Assembly (NCBI RefSeq): GCF_020215705.1
Contig: NZ_JAIWNB010000006.1
Span: forward strand, 62,001-126,000
Length of the DNA stretch: 64,000 bases
Direction: 5' to 3'
Source of the DNA: Nonomuraea aurantiaca
GTDB taxonomy: Bacteria > Actinomycetota > Actinomycetes > Streptosporangiales > Streptosporangiaceae
Shown here: positions 15,594-24,139 of the stretch, piece by piece
How positions within the stretch are numbered: position 1 is the first letter of the stretch
How the letters are laid out: every line of letters begins with the position of its first letter
Notes under the pieces: model-generated
The model's database searches: none
Told to the model about the DNA's origin: nothing
What the model saw: only the letters and a program-made list of their open reading frames with translations
Position numbers and translations under genes: made by a program

Positions 15594-16691
15594 GTGAAGA
15601 GAGTTCAGATGCGGACCTCCGCGTTCGCCGCGGTTGTAGTCATCGCAGGGTCGGCGCTGGCCGCCTGCGGCTCCGGTTCCACCGGTGGTGACAGCGGCTC
15701 CAGCAGCACCAAGGCGGGCGGCGGCGCGGAGAACGCCAAGGTGGCCTTCCTCATGCCCGACCTCGCCTCGACCAGGTACGAACTGCAGGACAAGCCGCTG
15801 TTCGAGGCCAAGATGAAGCAGCTCTGCCCGAGCTGCACGGTCATCTACCAGAACGCCGACTCCGACGCGGCCAAGCAGCAGCAACAGGCGAACTCGGCCC
15901 TGGCGCAGGGCGTCAAGGCCATCGTGCTCGACCCGGTCGACTCGGCCGCCGCGGCAACGATGGTCAAGACGGCGCAGTCGCAGGGAGTGGCGGTCATCGC
16001 CTACGACCGGCCGATCCCGGCCACGCCCGCCGACTACTACATCTCGTTCGACAACGAGAAGATCGGCAACATGATCGCCCAGTCCCTGGTCGACCACCTC
16101 AAGAAGGAGAACATCCAGGGTGGTCTCCTGGAGGTCAACGGCTCGCCCACGGACGCGGCGGCCGGCCTGATCAAGAAGGGCATCCACAGCGCGATCGACC
16201 CGAGCGGCTTCAAGCTGCTGGCCGAGTACGACACTCCCGATTGGCAGCCGGAGAAGGCCCAGACCTGGGTCAGCGGCCAGATCACGCAGTTCAAGGACCA
16301 GATCGCCGGCGTGGTCGCGGCCAACGACGGCACCGGCGGCGGCTCGATCGCCGCGTTCAAGGCGGCCGGCGTGAAGGTGCCGCCGGTCACGGGCAACGAC
16401 GCCGAGCCGGCCGCCGCCCAGCGGATCATCGCCGGCGACCAGTACAACACCATCTCCAAGCCGATCAAGATCGTGGCGGAGGCGTCGGCCGACGTCGCCT
16501 ACCAGTTCATGCAGGGCAAGAAGCCCGCGGGCAAGACCACGCTCTACAACACCCCGTCCCAGCTGTTCGTCCCCACGGTCGTGACCAAGGAGAACATCAA
16601 GGCGGTCCTGTTCGACAGCGGCATCATGAAGGCCAGTGAAGTGTGCACCGGCGAATACGCCAAGGGCTGCGCCGACCTGGACATCAAGTAA
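15594..16691 (+). CDS. Sugar ABC transporter substrate-binding lipoprotein (XylF/RbsB type)
   Basis: 365 residues. Lipoprotein signal ending in the lipobox LAAC (SALAACGSG), then a Ser/Gly linker and the type I periplasmic-binding fold: KVAFLMPDLASTRYELQDKP, GVKAIVLDPVDS, GVAVIAYDRPI, and VVAANDGTGGGSIAAFKAAG. These match xylose-type (XylF) binding proteins. GTG 15594, with GAGGAAA a few bases upstream, is preferred over GTG 15579. First gene of a seven-gene operon. Many actinobacterial relatives bind pentoses or polyols. The ligand here is not deducible. Confidence 0.92.
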   Translation: MKRVQMRTSAFAAVVVIAGSALAACGSGSTGGDSGSSSTKAGGGAENAKVAFLMPDLASTRYELQDKPLFEAKMKQLCPSCTVIYQNADSDAAKQQQQANSALAQGVKAIVLDPVDSAAAATMVKTAQSQGVAVIAYDRPIPATPADYYISFDNEKIGNMIAQSLVDHLKKENIQGGLLEVNGSPTDAAAGLIKKGIHSAIDPSGFKLLAEYDTPDWQPEKAQTWVSGQITQFKDQIAGVVAANDGTGGGSIAAFKAAGVKVPPVTGNDAEPAAAQRIIAGDQYNTISKPIKIVAEASADVAYQFMQGKKPAGKTTLYNTPSQLFVPTVVTKENIKAVLFDSGIMKASEVCTGEYAKGCADLDIK

Positions 16692-16709
16692 GGCTAGGGA
16701 GGAGCGGCC

Positions 16710-17501
16710 TTGTCGCCCACACAGCAAGCGGACAGCGTTCTGTCCCTGCGGGGGATCAGCAAGACGTTCGGAGCGGTCGCCGCGCTCACCGACATCGACC
16801 TCGATGTCGCGGCGGGCCAGGTCATGGCCATCGTCGGCGACAACGGCGCGGGCAAGTCGACGCTGGTCAAGATCCTGTCGGGGGTGCACCCGCCCGATTC
16901 GGGGACGATCACCTTCGAGTCGCGGGACATCCACATCCCGACGCCGGCGGCGGCGCACAAGCTCGGCATCGCCACCGTGTTCCAGGACCTCGCCCTGTGC
17001 GAGAACCTCAACGTGATCCAGAACCTGTTCCTGGGCCAGGAGGTCCGCCCGCTCCGGCTGAACGACGTGGCGATGGAGACCCGCTCCTGGGATCTGCTCC
17101 GCCAGCTGTCGGCGAAGATCCCCAGCGTCCGGGTGCCGGTGGCCGCGCTCTCCGGCGGCCAGCGGCAGACGGTGGCCATCGCCAGGTCGCTGCTCGGCGA
17201 CCCCAAGGTGATCATCCTCGACGAACCGACCGCCGCCCTGGGCGTCGCCCAGACGGCGGAGGTGCTCAACCTGGTCGAGCGGCTCCGCGAGAACGGCCTC
17301 GGCGTCATCATGATCAGCCACAACATGGCCGACGTGCAGGCCGTGGCCGACACCGTGGCCGTGCTCCGGCTCGGCCGCAACAACGGGGTGTTCGACGTGG
17401 GCGCGGTCTCCACCGAAGAGATCATCGCCGCCATCACCGGCGCCACCGACAATGCGGTCTCCCAGCGCCAGGCGCGCCGCAAGGAAGGTCTGCCCTCATG
17501 A
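16710..17501 (+). CDS. Sugar ABC transporter ATP-binding protein, single-domain (XylG-like)
   Basis: 263 residues. Walker A GDNGAGKST, Q-loop FQDLALCENLNV, signature LSGGQRQ, Walker B VIILDEPTAALG and switch histidine MISHNM are all intact. RbsA/XylG-type proteins usually have two fused ATPase domains. This one has a single domain, so it should work as a homodimer, as in several actinobacterial xylose-type importers. TTG 16710 is used because GGGAGGAG sits 6-7 nt before it. Its stop overlaps the permease start (ATGA). Confidence 0.93.
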   Translation: MSPTQQADSVLSLRGISKTFGAVAALTDIDLDVAAGQVMAIVGDNGAGKSTLVKILSGVHPPDSGTITFESRDIHIPTPAAAHKLGIATVFQDLALCENLNVIQNLFLGQEVRPLRLNDVAMETRSWDLLRQLSAKIPSVRVPVAALSGGQRQTVAIARSLLGDPKVIILDEPTAALGVAQTAEVLNLVERLRENGLGVIMISHNMADVQAVADTVAVLRLGRNNGVFDVGAVSTEEIIAAITGATDNAVSQRQARRKEGLPS

Positions 17502-18733
17502 ACAGCACGCTCACCACGGACCGCCAGGACGAGCGGCTGAGCGGGAACGAAGGGCTGCGCGGCGCGATCGCCGACGTGGTCGAGCGGGCCCGTGGCGGCG
17601 ACCTGGGCGTGATCCCCGTCGTGGTGGGGCTCATCGTCATCTGGACGGTGCTGCAGATCCTCAACCCGATCTTCCTGTCCAGCGCTAACCTGGTGAACCT
17701 CACGCTGGAGTCGGCCGCGACCGGCATCATCGCGCTGGGCATCGTCTGCGTGCTGCTGGTCGGCCAGATCGACCTGTCGGTCGGCTCGGTCAGCGGCCTG
17801 TCGGGGGCCGTGCTCGCCGTGCTCTTCGTGGTCAAGGGGCTGCCGGTCTGGCTGGCCATCGTGGCCGCGGTCATCATGGGCGCGGTGATCGGCTGGGTGT
17901 ACGCGCAGCTGTTCAACCGCTTCGGGGTGCCGAGCTTCGTCATCACGATGGCCGGGCTGCTGGCCTTCCTCGGGCTGCAGCTCTACGTGCTGGGCACCAA
18001 GGGCTCGATCAACCTGCCGTTCGACTCGGGCCTGGTGAACTTCGCGCAGCTCGACTTCGTACCGGCCTGGCTGTCGTACTGCTTCGCGGTGATCGCGGCC
18101 GTCTGGCTGTTCGGCAGCGGCTACCTGCACGCCCAGGAGCGGCGGCGCGCCGGGCTGTCGGCCAGGAGCCTGTCCATGCTGCTCATCAGGAGCCTGGCGC
18201 TGCTGGCCGTGCTGGCCTTCGTGGTCTATTACCTCGGGCAGACCCGCGGTATCGGCTGGATGTTCATCTTCTTCGTGGCGCTGGTGCTGATCATGCACTA
18301 CATGCTGTCGCGTACCAAGTGGGGCCGGGCCGTCTACGCGGTCGGCGGCAACGTGGAGGCCGCGCGCCGCGCGGGCATCAACGTCAAGGCTGTCTACACC
18401 TCGGTGTTCGTGCTCTGCTCGTCGTTCGCGGCGGTGGGCGGCATCCTCGCGGCGGCCCGGCTGGCCGCGGCGAACCAGAGCAGCGGCTCGGGCGACGTCA
18501 ACCTCAACGCCATCGCCGCGGCGGTGATCGGCGGGACGAGCCTGTTCGGCGGGCGCGGCACGGCCTTCGGCGCGCTGCTCGGCATCATCGTCATCCAGTC
18601 GATCTCCAGCGGACTGACCCTGCTCAACCTCGACTCCTCCATCCGCTTCGTGGTCACGGGCATCGTCCTGCTGCTCGCGGTCGTCGTCGACTCGATCGCC
18701 CGCAAGTCGCGGACCTCCCACGGACGCGCCTGA
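17498..18733 (+). CDS. Sugar ABC transporter permease (XylH type)
   Basis: 411 residues, about 10 or more membrane segments. Hallmarks of the ribose/xylose permease family: GQIDLSVGSVSGLSGAVLAV, FGVPSFVITMAGLLAFLGLQ, GRAVYAVGGNVEAARRAGI and AAAVIGGTSLFGGRGTAFGA. A long cytosolic insert with YLHAQERRRAG is also common to XylH. ATG 17498 overlaps the ATPase stop, and its own stop overlaps the next kinase start (TGATG). It forms the membrane channel of the importer whose binding protein is at 15594. Confidence 0.93.
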   Translation: MNSTLTTDRQDERLSGNEGLRGAIADVVERARGGDLGVIPVVVGLIVIWTVLQILNPIFLSSANLVNLTLESAATGIIALGIVCVLLVGQIDLSVGSVSGLSGAVLAVLFVVKGLPVWLAIVAAVIMGAVIGWVYAQLFNRFGVPSFVITMAGLLAFLGLQLYVLGTKGSINLPFDSGLVNFAQLDFVPAWLSYCFAVIAAVWLFGSGYLHAQERRRAGLSARSLSMLLIRSLALLAVLAFVVYYLGQTRGIGWMFIFFVALVLIMHYMLSRTKWGRAVYAVGGNVEAARRAGINVKAVYTSVFVLCSSFAAVGGILAAARLAAANQSSGSGDVNLNAIAAAVIGGTSLFGGRGTAFGALLGIIVIQSISSGLTLLNLDSSIRFVVTGIVLLLAVVVDSIARKSRTSHGRA

Positions 18734-20208
18734 TGGCGGTCATCTGCGTCGACGCGGGGACCACCGTCATCAAGGCCGTCGGATACGACGAAACGGGCGC
18801 CGAGACGGCCGTCGCCCGGCACGGGACCACCGTCTCCAGACCCGCGCCCGGCCATGCCGAGCAGGACATGGACTCCGTCTGGGACGCGGTCGCCGGCACG
18901 GTCCGCGAGGTGGCCTCCCGGCTCGGCACCGCGCCGGACTTCGTCGCCGTGACCGCGCAGGGCGACGGCTGCTGGCTGGTCGACGCGGCGGGCCGGCCCA
19001 CCGGTCCGGCGATCCTGTGGAACGACGGCCGGGCCGCCGCGACGGTGGACCGCTGGAACCGCTCGGGGCTGGCCGCCGACGCCTTCCGCGTCAACGGCTC
19101 CTCCGCCGCCTCCGGTCTCCCCCACGCAATCCTGACCTGGCTGAACGAGCACGACCCCGACCGGCTGGCCCGCTCGGCCGTCAACCTGTCGTGCGGCGGC
19201 TGGATCTTCTCCCGGCTGACCGGCGAGTTGGCCGCCGACGAGTCCGACGGCTCGGCCCCCTTCATGGACCTGCGCACCCGCGCCTACTCCCCCGCGCTCC
19301 TGGCCATGTTCGGCCTGGAGTGGGCCGGGCACCTGCTGCCCGAGCTGCGCGACGACACGCGCCGGGTGGGCGCCCTGACGCGGGAGGCCGCCGAGCTCCT
19401 CGGGCTGCCCGCCGGGACACCGGTCGTGATGGCCCCCTACGACATCGCCGCCACGGCCATCGGCGCCGGCACCGTGGGCCCCGGCCAGGCGTGCAGCATC
19501 CTGGGCACCACGCTCTGCACGGAGACCGTCGTCGAGCGGCCCGACCTGGACGGCGAGCCCGTCGGCATCACGATCGCGATGCCCGACGGCTACCTGCGCG
19601 CCTTCCCCACCTTCGCCGGGACCGAGGTCCTCCAGTGGGCCTGCCGGCTGCTCGGCCTGGACGGCCCCGCCGAGCTGGGCGAGCTGGCCGCCACCGGCCC
19701 GCCGGGCGCGGGCGGGCTGTCCTTCCAGCCCTACTTCTCCCCCGCCGGGGAGCGCGCGCCGTTCTCCGATCCGCTGGCCAGGGGCGCGTTCCTCGGCCTG
19801 TCCTTCGAGCATGGGCGCGAGCACGTCGCCCGGGCCGTGCTGGAAGGGCTCACGCTCGTCATCCAGGACTGCCTGGCCGCCTCCGGTGAGGGGCCGCACG
19901 AGCTGCGGGTGTGCGGCGGCGGCTCGGCCAGCGCGCTGTGGCTGCGGATGATCTCCGACGTCACCGGCCTGCCGGTCTTCCGGTCGGGTGACGCCGAGGT
20001 CGGCGCCAGGGGCGCCTTCCTGGTCGGCCTGGTCGCCACGGGCGCGGCCACGAGCATCGAGGCCGCGGCCGACCGGTACGTCCGGCTGCGGGATGCCGTA
20101 CGACCCGAGTCCGGCGCGTACGGCACGGCCTACCAGGACTTCCTGGCCCTGCGCGAGACCAGCGCCCGATCATGGCCGCTGCTCGCCGAGATGCGGGGGC
20201 GCTCGTGA
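18733..20208 (+). CDS. FGGY-family carbohydrate kinase (first of two)
   Basis: 491 residues. Actin-fold sugar kinase: phosphate-1 loop VICVDAGTTVIKAVGYD at the start, VAVTAQGDGCWLVDAAG, GPAILWNDGRA, a catalytic-region MAPYDIAATAIGAG, FQPYFSPAGERAPFSDPLAR, and the adenosine loop VCGGGSASALWLRMISDVTG. It phosphorylates an imported sugar or polyol with ATP in the cytoplasm. FGGY kinases have several specificities (xylulose, erythritol, L-ribulose, AI-2) that cannot be separated by eye. It is translationally coupled on both sides. Having two FGGY kinases in one operon is unusual and suggests two substrates or divided roles. Confidence 0.9.
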   Translation: MAVICVDAGTTVIKAVGYDETGAETAVARHGTTVSRPAPGHAEQDMDSVWDAVAGTVREVASRLGTAPDFVAVTAQGDGCWLVDAAGRPTGPAILWNDGRAAATVDRWNRSGLAADAFRVNGSSAASGLPHAILTWLNEHDPDRLARSAVNLSCGGWIFSRLTGELAADESDGSAPFMDLRTRAYSPALLAMFGLEWAGHLLPELRDDTRRVGALTREAAELLGLPAGTPVVMAPYDIAATAIGAGTVGPGQACSILGTTLCTETVVERPDLDGEPVGITIAMPDGYLRAFPTFAGTEVLQWACRLLGLDGPAELGELAATGPPGAGGLSFQPYFSPAGERAPFSDPLARGAFLGLSFEHGREHVARAVLEGLTLVIQDCLAASGEGPHELRVCGGGSASALWLRMISDVTGLPVFRSGDAEVGARGAFLVGLVATGAATSIEAAADRYVRLRDAVRPESGAYGTAYQDFLALRETSARSWPLLAEMRGRS

Positions 20209-21665
20209 GCGTCTGGATCGGTGTGGACCTGGGCACGCAGAGCGTCCGGGCGATGGCCGTCACGGACGGCGGCGAGGTGCTCGGCGCGGCGAGCAGGCCG
20301 CTGACCAGCCACCGCGACGGGCCCCGGCACGAGCAGGACCCTGAGGAGTGGTGGCGGCAGCTCGCCGCCGCCACCCGCGAGGCTCTGCGCGACGTGCCGC
20401 CGGAGCGGATCCGCGGCGTCGCCGTAGCCGCGACCTCGGGCACGATTCTGCTGACCGGCCCCGACGGCGCCCCGCTGACCCCCGGCCTGATGTACGACGA
20501 CCGGCGGGCGGCGGCCGAGGTGGCCCGGATCGACTCGGTCGGCGCGGCCGTCTGGCAGCGGCTCGGCTACCAGCGCATGCAGGCCAACTGGGCGCTGCCC
20601 AAGCTGCTGTGGCTGCTGCCTGACGCCCCGCCCGGCGCCCGCCTGGCCCACCAGAACGACTTCGTGAACCGGCGCCTGGTCGGGCGCGAGGTGGCCACCG
20701 ACCTGAGCAACGCGCTCAAGACCGGCGTGGACCTGATCGAGGAGCGGTGGCCGTACGAGGTGTTCGACGAGCTGGGGGTGCCCGCCGAGGCACTGCCCGA
20801 CGTCGTACGGCCCGGCACCACGCTCGGCACGGTCTGCGCCGAGGCCGCCGCGAGCACCGGCATCCCGCTCGGCACCCCGGTGATCGCCGGGACCACCGAC
20901 GGGTGCGCGGCGCAGCTCGGCGCCGGGGCCATGACGCCGGGCAGCTGGAACTCCGTCATGGGCACCACCCTGGTGCTCAAGGGCGTCACCAGGGAGCTGA
21001 TCCACGACCCGCTGGGCGTCGTCTACTCGCACCGCGCGCCGGACGGCTCGTGGCTGCCGGGTGGCGCGTCGAGCACGGGCGCGGGGGTGCTGACCCGCGA
21101 GTTCGCCGGGCACGACCTCGACGCGCTGAGCGCCCAGGCCGCCGCCCGCTTCGGCCCCACCGCCACCGGCGGCGCCACGGAGCCGGTGGTCACCTATCCG
21201 CTCGTGTCGCGCGGGGAGCGGTTCCCGTTCGTGGCGCCCGAGGCCGAGGGGTTCACCCTCGGCCGGCCCGCCGACGACGTCGAGCGCTACGTGGCCATCC
21301 TGCGCGGCGCGGCGTTCGTCGAGCGGCTCTGCTTCGACTATCTCGACCTGCTGGGCGCCCCGGCGGACGGGGAGATCGTGCTGACCGGCGGAGCCACCAG
21401 GAGCGCCTACTGGACCCAGCTGCGCGCCGACGTCCTCGGGCGTCCCGTCACACTGCGGGAGAACGCCGAGCCCGCGCTCGGCATGGCCGTACTGGCCGCG
21501 GGAGACAAGGGAGACGCGGCCGGGATGATCCGCACCCGCGCGGTCGTGGACCCGGCCGGACCCCGCATGGACGAGACCTACCTACGCTTCGTCACCGAAC
21601 TGGAAGGACGCGGCTGGCTGCCCGCGAGCGCCGCCGACCACGCCCGGGAGAGGACCGCGCCATGA
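20205..21665 (+). CDS. FGGY-family carbohydrate kinase (second of two)
   Basis: 486 residues from GTG 20205, which overlaps the preceding TGA. Motifs: WIGVDLGTQSVRAMAVT, VAVAATSGTILLTGPDG, the substrate-region MYDDRRAAAE, VIAGTTDGCAAQLGAG, SRGERFPFVAPEAEGF and the late IVLTGGATRSAYWTQLRADV. It resembles xylulokinase/carbohydrate kinases closely enough for the family but differs throughout from its neighbour, so the pair is not a recent duplication. Its stop overlaps the phosphatase start by four bases. The role is phosphorylation of a pathway intermediate or a second substrate of the same importer. Confidence 0.9.
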   Translation: MSVWIGVDLGTQSVRAMAVTDGGEVLGAASRPLTSHRDGPRHEQDPEEWWRQLAAATREALRDVPPERIRGVAVAATSGTILLTGPDGAPLTPGLMYDDRRAAAEVARIDSVGAAVWQRLGYQRMQANWALPKLLWLLPDAPPGARLAHQNDFVNRRLVGREVATDLSNALKTGVDLIEERWPYEVFDELGVPAEALPDVVRPGTTLGTVCAEAAASTGIPLGTPVIAGTTDGCAAQLGAGAMTPGSWNSVMGTTLVLKGVTRELIHDPLGVVYSHRAPDGSWLPGGASSTGAGVLTREFAGHDLDALSAQAAARFGPTATGGATEPVVTYPLVSRGERFPFVAPEAEGFTLGRPADDVERYVAILRGAAFVERLCFDYLDLLGAPADGEIVLTGGATRSAYWTQLRADVLGRPVTLRENAEPALGMAVLAAGDKGDAAGMIRTRAVVDPAGPRMDETYLRFVTELEGRGWLPASAADHARERTAP

Positions 21666-22276
21666 CCCACATCGCACTGGTGCGCCACGGGGAGTCCGTC
21701 TGGCATGCCGAGAACCGCTACGCCGGGCTCAGCGACATCGAGCTGACCCCGCGCGGCCTCGACCAGGCCGGGCAGCTGGCCTCCTGGGCCGGCCGGGCCG
21801 GGCTGTCGGGCGTCTGGGCGTCCACGCTGAGCAGGGCCCGCATCACCGCCGCCGCCAGCGCCGAGGCGGCGGGTGTGGAGCTGCGGGTGGACGAGCGGCT
21901 GCGGGAGCTCGACTTCGGCCAGGCTGACGGGCTGACCGCGGCGGAGATGCGCGAGCGGTTCCCCGAGGCCCGCGCCGCCTTCGAGGCCGACCCCGCCACG
22001 AACCCACTGCCGGGCGGCGAGGACCCCAAGCTGGCGGCCGACCGGTTCACCGAGTGCCTTCGAGACATCGCCGCGGCCCATCCCGCCGGCCGGGTGATGG
22101 TCGTCGCCCACACGACCGTCATCAGGATCGCGCTGTGCCGGCTCATGGGCGTGCCGCTGGGTGAGTACCGACGGCTGTTCCCGAGCCTGGACAACTGCGC
22201 CATCACAGAGATCCGCCCGCGGGACGGCCAGGTGGCGATCCTGCGGTACAACTCCCCGATTGGAGCTCTTCGTTGA
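21662..22276 (+). CDS. Histidine phosphatase superfamily protein (phosphoglycerate mutase-like)
   Basis: 204 residues. The RHG motif LVRHGESVWHAENRYAG at the N-terminus supplies the phosphohistidine. ELDFGQADGLT and the late VVAHTTVIRIALCRLMG carry the second catalytic histidine and the acid residue. In catabolic operons such proteins usually dephosphorylate or isomerise a sugar phosphate rather than serving glycolysis. It overlaps the kinase stop (ATGA) and the dehydrogenase start, so it is made stoichiometrically with the pathway. I cannot tell phosphatase from mutase activity by sequence. Confidence 0.9.
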   Translation: MTHIALVRHGESVWHAENRYAGLSDIELTPRGLDQAGQLASWAGRAGLSGVWASTLSRARITAAASAEAAGVELRVDERLRELDFGQADGLTAAEMRERFPEARAAFEADPATNPLPGGEDPKLAADRFTECLRDIAAAHPAGRVMVVAHTTVIRIALCRLMGVPLGEYRRLFPSLDNCAITEIRPRDGQVAILRYNSPIGALR

Positions 22277-23292
22277 CCATCCGAGTCCTTGCCGCCGGCG
22301 ACCACTTCGTCCAGAACCGCCTCTTCATCGACGCGCTCCGGCACGCGGTTCCCGGTGACGTGGAGATCAGCGAGCTGACGCTGCCGTGGCCGGTGGTGCC
22401 GTTCGGCCGGGTGAGCGAGGTGGACGAGGCATCCGATGTGGAGGACGAGCTGATCGAGGCGCTGCGTGGCGTCGAGGTCTGCGTGACCCAGATGGCCCCC
22501 CTGACGAAGCGGGTGCTGGACGCGTGCCCGGAGCTCAAACTGTTCTGTGTCAGCCGGGGCGGCCCGGTCAACGCCAACCTGGACGCGGCCACCGAGGCGG
22601 GGGTCGCGGTCACGTTCGCGCCGGGACGCAACGCCGTGGCCACCGCCGAGCACACCCTGGCCATGCTTCTCGCGGCCACCCGCCGCATCCCCCAGACGCA
22701 CGCCGACCTGGCGGGGGGCGTCTGGCGGGGCGACTACTACACCTATGACAACGTCGGGCCGGAGCTGGAGGGCTCCACGGCGGGCCTGGTCGGCTACGGC
22801 GCGATCGGCAGCCGGGTGGCCCGCATGCTGGAGGGCTTCGGGGCGGAGGTCCTGGTCTACGACCCTTACGTGGAAATTTCAGGACAGGTGGAGTTGGACG
22901 AGCTGCTCGAACGCGCCCAGTTCCTCTCCCTGCACGCGCGGGCCACCCCCGAGACCATCGGCATGATCGGCGCACCGCAGATCGCCGCGATGCCCCGCGG
23001 GTCCGTCATCGTCAACTGCGCGCGCGGCTCGCTGCTCGACTACGACGCCCTGTGCGACGCGCTGGACTCGGGACACCTGTTCGGCGCCGCGGTGGACGTC
23101 TTCCCCGAGGAGCCCATCCCGGCGGGCTCGCGGCTCCTCACCACCCCGAACCTGGTGATGACCCCGCACCTGGCCGGCGCCAGCAAGGAGACGGCCATGA
23201 ACGCCGCCGAGATCGTCGCCGAGGACGTGGCCCGCTACGTCCGCAAGGAGCCGCTCAAGCACTGGGCCAACCCGGCGGCGCTCATCCCTTGA
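22273..23292 (+). CDS. D-2-hydroxyacid dehydrogenase (phosphoglycerate dehydrogenase-like)
   Basis: 339 residues from TTG 22273 (GGAG at 22262-22265), overlapping the phosphatase stop. The N-terminal catalytic domain has LKLFCVSRGGPVNANLDAAT. The NAD-binding Rossmann domain has GLVGYGAIGSRVARML, then IVNCARGSLLDYDAL with the substrate-binding Arg, DVFPEEPIP with the Glu, and MTPHLAGASKET with the catalytic His. These are the SerA/GhrB-type residues. In this operon it may oxidise a sugar-acid phosphate or reduce a hydroxypyruvate-like product, which is inference. Its last 11 bp overlap the convergent permease gene. Confidence 0.92.
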   Translation: MTIRVLAAGDHFVQNRLFIDALRHAVPGDVEISELTLPWPVVPFGRVSEVDEASDVEDELIEALRGVEVCVTQMAPLTKRVLDACPELKLFCVSRGGPVNANLDAATEAGVAVTFAPGRNAVATAEHTLAMLLAATRRIPQTHADLAGGVWRGDYYTYDNVGPELEGSTAGLVGYGAIGSRVARMLEGFGAEVLVYDPYVEISGQVELDELLERAQFLSLHARATPETIGMIGAPQIAAMPRGSVIVNCARGSLLDYDALCDALDSGHLFGAAVDVFPEEPIPAGSRLLTTPNLVMTPHLAGASKETAMNAAEIVAEDVARYVRKEPLKHWANPAALIP

Positions 23293-24139
23293 GCGCGCCC
23301 GCCATCAGGCCGCGCATGAAGAACCGGCCGAGCAGCACGTAGATCAGCATCGTCGGCACCGAGGCCAGGATCGCCGCCGCCATCTGCTGGCTGTACGGCG
23401 TGGCCTGGGCGCCGGCGATGTTGTTGAGCATGACGGTCGTCGGCCAGCTCGTCGGCCCGGTGAGGAAGACGGCGAACAGGAAGTCGTTCCACATCGAGGT
23501 GAACTGCCAGATGATCACCACCGCGATCGCCGGCGCGGACACCGGCAGCACGACCGACCAGTACGTACGCAGCATCCCCGCGCCGTCCACCCGAGACGCC
23601 TCGATGAGCTCGTCCGGGATGGTGACGTAGTAGTTGCGGAAGATCAGCGTGCAGATCGGGATGCCGTAGACCACGTGCGCCAGCGTCAGCCCGGGGATGC
23701 CGCCGTAGAAGACGCCCTGCAGCCCGGTCAGCTCGTTGAGGTTCACCAGGAGCTGCACCAGCGGGATCATCACCCCCTGGTAGGGGATGAACATGCCGAA
23801 CAGGAACAGCGTGAACAGCAGGTCCGCGCCCGGGAAGCGCCATTTGGACAGCACGTAGCCGTTCATGGAGCCGAGCACGCAGGACAGCAGCGAACCCGGC
23901 ACGGCCAGCAGGACGGAGTTCCACAGGCCCGGGGCCAGCTTCTCCCACGCCACGCGCCACGCCTCGAAGGTCCAGGTACGCGGCAGGTTCCACGCCTGGC
24001 CCGGGTCCGCCTCGGTGAGCGGCTTGAAGCTGGTGACCAGCAGGACGTAGATCGGGATCAGGAAGATCACCACGAAGGCGATCAGCAGGACGAGCCGCAC
24101 CCCGGTGGACACCCGCCGGCGCCCGATCACCGCGGTCAT
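23282..24139 (-). CDS. Carbohydrate ABC transporter permease (MalG type)
   Basis: 285 residues, six membrane helices. The EAA loop EASRVDGAGMLRTYWSVVLP identifies the MalG-type inner-membrane subunit and its contact with the ATPase. LKPLTEADPG-like N-terminal topology and GMFIPYQGVMIPLVQLL are standard. ATG 24139 overlaps the stop of the upstream permease (ATGA). Third and last gene of a minus-strand importer operon. No ATP-binding gene is present locally, so a shared MsiK-type ATPase encoded elsewhere is likely, as known for actinomycete sugar importers. Confidence 0.92.
   Translation of the reverse strand: MTAVIGRRRVSTGVRLVLLIAFVVIFLIPIYVLLVTSFKPLTEADPGQAWNLPRTWTFEAWRVAWEKLAPGLWNSVLLAVPGSLLSCVLGSMNGYVLSKWRFPGADLLFTLFLFGMFIPYQGVMIPLVQLLVNLNELTGLQGVFYGGIPGLTLAHVVYGIPICTLIFRNYYVTIPDELIEASRVDGAGMLRTYWSVVLPVSAPAIAVVIIWQFTSMWNDFLFAVFLTGPTSWPTTVMLNNIAGAQATPYSQQMAAAILASVPTMLIYVLLGRFFMRGLMAGALKG

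Noticed and set aside
15459-18721. Long open frames antisense to the XylFGH-type genes
   Set aside because: No recognisable motif. The plus strand has full ABC transporter signatures, coupled starts and Shine-Dalgarno sites.
14397-23292. Complete Lsr (AI-2) uptake and processing operon
   Set aside because: A SorC regulator and FGGY kinases are present, but LsrF, LsrG, the LsrC/LsrD pair and a tandem-domain LsrA are absent.
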